The notes beneath the pieces are model-generated. The model did not search any database. It worked only from the letters and a program-made list of their open reading frames with translations, and had not been told where the DNA came from. Source: Halohasta salina (GTDB taxonomy: Archaea; Halobacteriota; Halobacteria; Halobacteriales; Haloferacaceae). Taken from it: DNA of 64,000 bases. The DNA is taken from contig NZ_JAMZIE010000009.1 in NCBI RefSeq assembly GCF_024178165.1, forward strand, positions 23,663 through 87,662, in the 5' to 3' direction. A program made the translations under genes and the position numbers. Each line of letters opens with the position of its first letter. The first letter of the stretch is position 1. Positions 61,244 to 64,000 of this stretch are shown one piece after another.

Positions 61244-61275
61244 GAGATCCTCCTCGCTGTTTACGGCGAGGATGA
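61244..61275. repeat. IS200/IS605-type terminal hairpin relic
   Basis: CCTCCTCGC-TGTTTAC-GGCGAGGATG forms a CTCGC/GCGAG-type stem. It is related to the relic at 58384 and lies about 30 bp after the IS630 fragment. Confidence 0.5.
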
Positions 61276-61377
61276 TGTAACTTCGGATAATTGGCTTTAA
61301 CAATCTAGATTGAATTCAAACAGAAGAGATATTGTCCGAAAAGTTAATGTGATGGCAATGAGACAAGAGGCATATAA

Positions 61378-63528
61378 ATGGCACATTCAAGAGTGTTACT
61401 CGTAGTATCAGCATTACTACTAAGCCAGATAGCTGTTGCACCAGCAGTGATCGCGGGGAGTGGAGATCCCACAGGCCTCCCCGACAATCAGATTATTGAG
61501 GCTTCCGATGTTGTGAATGTGTGGGACGAGTCAGCACTAAATTATCGAGTGCAAACGGATAATGCGGCACTCCGCGTTCAGAATCCATCCGTTAATGTCA
61601 AAGCAGGTTCTCTGGAATCATCACTCGGGAAAGATTTCACAGCAACGTTCAATCAAGGGACGGAGCTCACATTTGAGTACGATACGGGTAACAGTGAGCT
61701 CTACGATCAAAACGTGCAAGTTGTGGCTGCACGTGCGGAACCTACAGACGGCACTGCCCCAGATACTTTTTCCGACGCGTTAGATGCTCTCACAAGCGAG
61801 AACGCGAATGAAAACGCGTCGTACTACTGGGTGGATCAGGGTAAGCAGTTGAATTCAGACAGTGATGGTGCGACGACGACAACCGAGTTCACGTTTACGC
61901 CGCCAAAAGCAGGCCACTACGCATTCTTCATTGCGGCTACTGATGACAATACGGAGATTTCGATTGACCAGAGTAGTCAGAACATCTCAATCTCCGACGA
62001 CATAACCGTGATCGGTGGTGATGCCGTCACGGTGCAACGTGGTTCCGCAACGGTCGACCGGACAACAAGTAATCCACAACCCGGAGATACAATCAATTTT
62101 GACGTTGATGCATCTGAGCAATTGGCCGAATCAGGAGTTACGCATGCCATCGCGGTTTACGACCGAGATACGCTAAGGGATTCGGCACACCTGATCGATA
62201 TTGACCGGAATAATCTCGACAAAAACTTCAACATTGAGGACGACAGCGAGTTTTTCCACTCGATTGAGAAGGTCGACGGGACAGCGACTGTCGAAGATGG
62301 AGCGTCAGTAAATGGGATTGAACTCTCCGACGGGACGGTCTCGCGTTCTGTAGGTTCAGGGGCGATGGTCGACTTTATTGGAGAGGAGCTTAGCGGAAAC
62401 GTTCCTCCGACGAGTTTTGATAGTTCGCTGAGCACATCGTCTGCTACGGTACTTAACGCATCGATGGACGCAGACGTAGACGAAAGTGGGGATCACACTC
62501 TGACTATTGAGACAAATAATGATTGGAGAACAGGAACATACGAGTATGTCTACCTAGGTACAATCGAGAATAACAAAAATGCCGTGAGTAGCCAGACGGG
62601 CACGTTCACTCTCGGCGGCGATAATGGCGGCGACGACGATGATAGTGGTAGCAGTGGTAGTAGTGGTGGCGGTGGCGGCGGTGTCGGTGTAGTAGACGAC
62701 GAGCAAGAAGAACAGCAAGAGGAACAACAAGACGGTGAAGGACAAGAAGAGCAATCACCGACTGTCGAAGAAGTACGTGAAGAGCTTGAACAGACAGAGC
62801 CAAACACAGAGTCGCGGTCAGAGATCGCTGATAACGACCCTGATAGGCCCGGAGTGAATATTAATCCTGAAGGGACAGAATCTGTTCGAGAAGTCACTAT
62901 CAACAACGAACAGGCGAGCGGTAATCTTGATGTGAGAGAGTGGCAGGATCCACCAGAAACAGTTTCACAGTCCGTTTCTGGCGCACTACAAGACGATCAG
63001 GAACTCGCCGAAGAAGTAGCAGAGGAAGTAGAAGCAGAAGCAGAGAGTGGCGACGATGGCAGCGATGGCAGTGATAGCAGTGACGGCGATGACAGCGGCG
63101 ACGCACAAGTTACCTCTGTTGAAGCACAGGTCGTGACCGTCGCAGATATTTCACCGGACTCCGACGAGGCCCGTAATTCTGATGGTGCTGTTACAATGAC
63201 TGCCGATCGTGACAGGCTTGACAACCCGCAAAATGCAGTGATCGTTCACGAGACTGGAGACAGTTGGGAAACATTAGAAACAACTGTTGAGGAGACGAGC
63301 GAGGGCGAAGTAACACTAGAGGCAGATACTGATAGCTTCTCGCTCTTTGCAGTGGCCGAGGTAAACCAGGTTGAAACCCAGTCTGGAACAGATGACGGTG
63401 AGGCAGACGACAGTGGGGCAGACGACGAACAAGATGACGGCCCTGGATCAACAGCACTCGTTGGTCTGCTGGTAATAATCGTATTGGCTGTGGTAGCTGT
63501 GGTAGGCTACCGACAAATGAGCCAATAA
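61378..63528 (+). CDS. Large secreted surface protein with PGF-pre-PGF domain and TM anchor
   Basis: A 716-aa protein with a signal peptide (1-26) and an ectodomain (about 30-415) with beta-rich segments (FTFTPPKAGHYAFFIAATDD, HAIAVYDRDTLRDSAHL). A Gly/Ser/Asp and Gln/Glu linker (420-470) follows. The PGF-pre-PGF domain spans about 505-675 (REVTINNEQASGNLDVREWQ, SFSLFAVAEV) and is itself interrupted by a Glu/Asp/Ser-rich insert. A final membrane helix (about 694-712) ends in YRQMSQ. The domain order matches the C-terminal third of the giant protein at 15690. Probably a surface or adhesion protein. Confidence 0.87.
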   Translation: MAHSRVLLVVSALLLSQIAVAPAVIAGSGDPTGLPDNQIIEASDVVNVWDESALNYRVQTDNAALRVQNPSVNVKAGSLESSLGKDFTATFNQGTELTFEYDTGNSELYDQNVQVVAARAEPTDGTAPDTFSDALDALTSENANENASYYWVDQGKQLNSDSDGATTTTEFTFTPPKAGHYAFFIAATDDNTEISIDQSSQNISISDDITVIGGDAVTVQRGSATVDRTTSNPQPGDTINFDVDASEQLAESGVTHAIAVYDRDTLRDSAHLIDIDRNNLDKNFNIEDDSEFFHSIEKVDGTATVEDGASVNGIELSDGTVSRSVGSGAMVDFIGEELSGNVPPTSFDSSLSTSSATVLNASMDADVDESGDHTLTIETNNDWRTGTYEYVYLGTIENNKNAVSSQTGTFTLGGDNGGDDDDSGSSGSSGGGGGGVGVVDDEQEEQQEEQQDGEGQEEQSPTVEEVREELEQTEPNTESRSEIADNDPDRPGVNINPEGTESVREVTINNEQASGNLDVREWQDPPETVSQSVSGALQDDQELAEEVAEEVEAEAESGDDGSDGSDSSDGDDSGDAQVTSVEAQVVTVADISPDSDEARNSDGAVTMTADRDRLDNPQNAVIVHETGDSWETLETTVEETSEGEVTLEADTDSFSLFAVAEVNQVETQSGTDDGEADDSGADDEQDDGPGSTALVGLLVIIVLAVVAVVGYRQMSQ

Positions 63529-63884
<356 letters not shown>

Positions 63885-64000
63885 CTAGTTAGCGACCTCC
63901 TCAGTTGGCGTTCGATCATCTAGCGATTGATGCGGTCGCTGGCGGTTATAATAATGTACAAACTGCGAACACCAGCGACGAACGCTCGACCGACTGCCCA
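63885..64000 (-). CDS. Integrase-type (rve) transposase, C-terminal end, partial
   Basis: The minus-strand frame entering from the right edge reads SVRRWCSQFVHYYNRQRPHQ and SLDDRTPTEEVAN, then stop. YYNxxRPHQSL is the classic tail of integrase-core transposases. The element end is close to GGCACTGTCTAGTTA at 63878. The rest lies outside the window. Confidence 0.8.
   Translation of the reverse strand, partial: GSRSSVRRWCSQFVHYYNRQRPHQSLDDRTPTEEVAN

Overview
The window is haloarchaeal. Predicted proteins are strongly acidic, promoters are archaeal TATA-box type and often leaderless, and the families are typical of Halobacteria: PGF-type surface proteins, SHOCT and halobacterial DUF proteins, multi-PAS kinases, two-domain ArsA, and IS200/IS605 TnpB elements. 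It looks like an accessory region, a chromosomal island or an integrated or former plasmid. It mixes intact functional cassettes with many insertion sequences, IS relics and truncated genes.

Layout. 1-2752: tnpB relic cut by an IS4-superfamily element. 2756-10044: poly-gamma-glutamate synthase genes pgsC and pgsB behind a single-domain response regulator, divergent from a very large multi-PAS/GAF histidine kinase. 10.3-11.7 kb: truncated alcohol dehydrogenase and an NAD(P)-binding protein. 11.9-15.3 kb: plasmid maintenance remnant, with a 19-unit, 13-bp-phased TGTTCA array, parA, a small acidic partner and a dead orc1/cdc6. 15.7-25.3 kb: cell-surface and membrane proteins (1802-residue PQQ-propeller/Ig/PKD protein, two related secreted proteins, a membrane-anchored winged-helix protein). 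25.3-29.5 kb: second IS4-type copy (frameshifted), a tyrosine recombinase and a dead M20 peptidase.

29.6-35.9 kb: arsenic resistance island, with arsD, two-domain arsA and two small Cys-tailed coiled-coil proteins on one strand. ArsR, an ArsC-type reductase, a Na/Pi-cotransporter-like permease and UspA are on the other strand. 35.9-40.8 kb: CBS-MaoC protein, SagB-type oxidoreductase and a P-type cation ATPase. 40.9-49.2 kb: a gene graveyard with fragments of a histidine kinase, an endonuclease, XseA, a PhoU-like protein and DUF302, among intact sppA, an aldo/keto reductase and small halobacterial genes. 49.4-54.5 kb: Rieske-glutamate synthase fusion, a PAS histidine kinase and two regulators. 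54.5-58.3 kb: complete IS200/IS605 (tnpA+tnpB) and an IS4/IS701-type element with TIRs and a 5-bp target duplication. 58.6-64 kb: cis-prenyltransferase, two surface proteins, more IS200/IS605 termini and the tail of an integrase-type transposase running off the right edge.

How it fits together. ArsD and ArsA would handle As(III)/Sb(III) with the Cys-tailed proteins as possible metallochaperones, under ArsR control. The kinase/regulator pair may control polyglutamate production. The ParA cassette with its phased array looks like the partition module of a plasmid whose replication initiator has died. IS200/IS605-like terminal hairpins recur beside several gene-truncation breakpoints.
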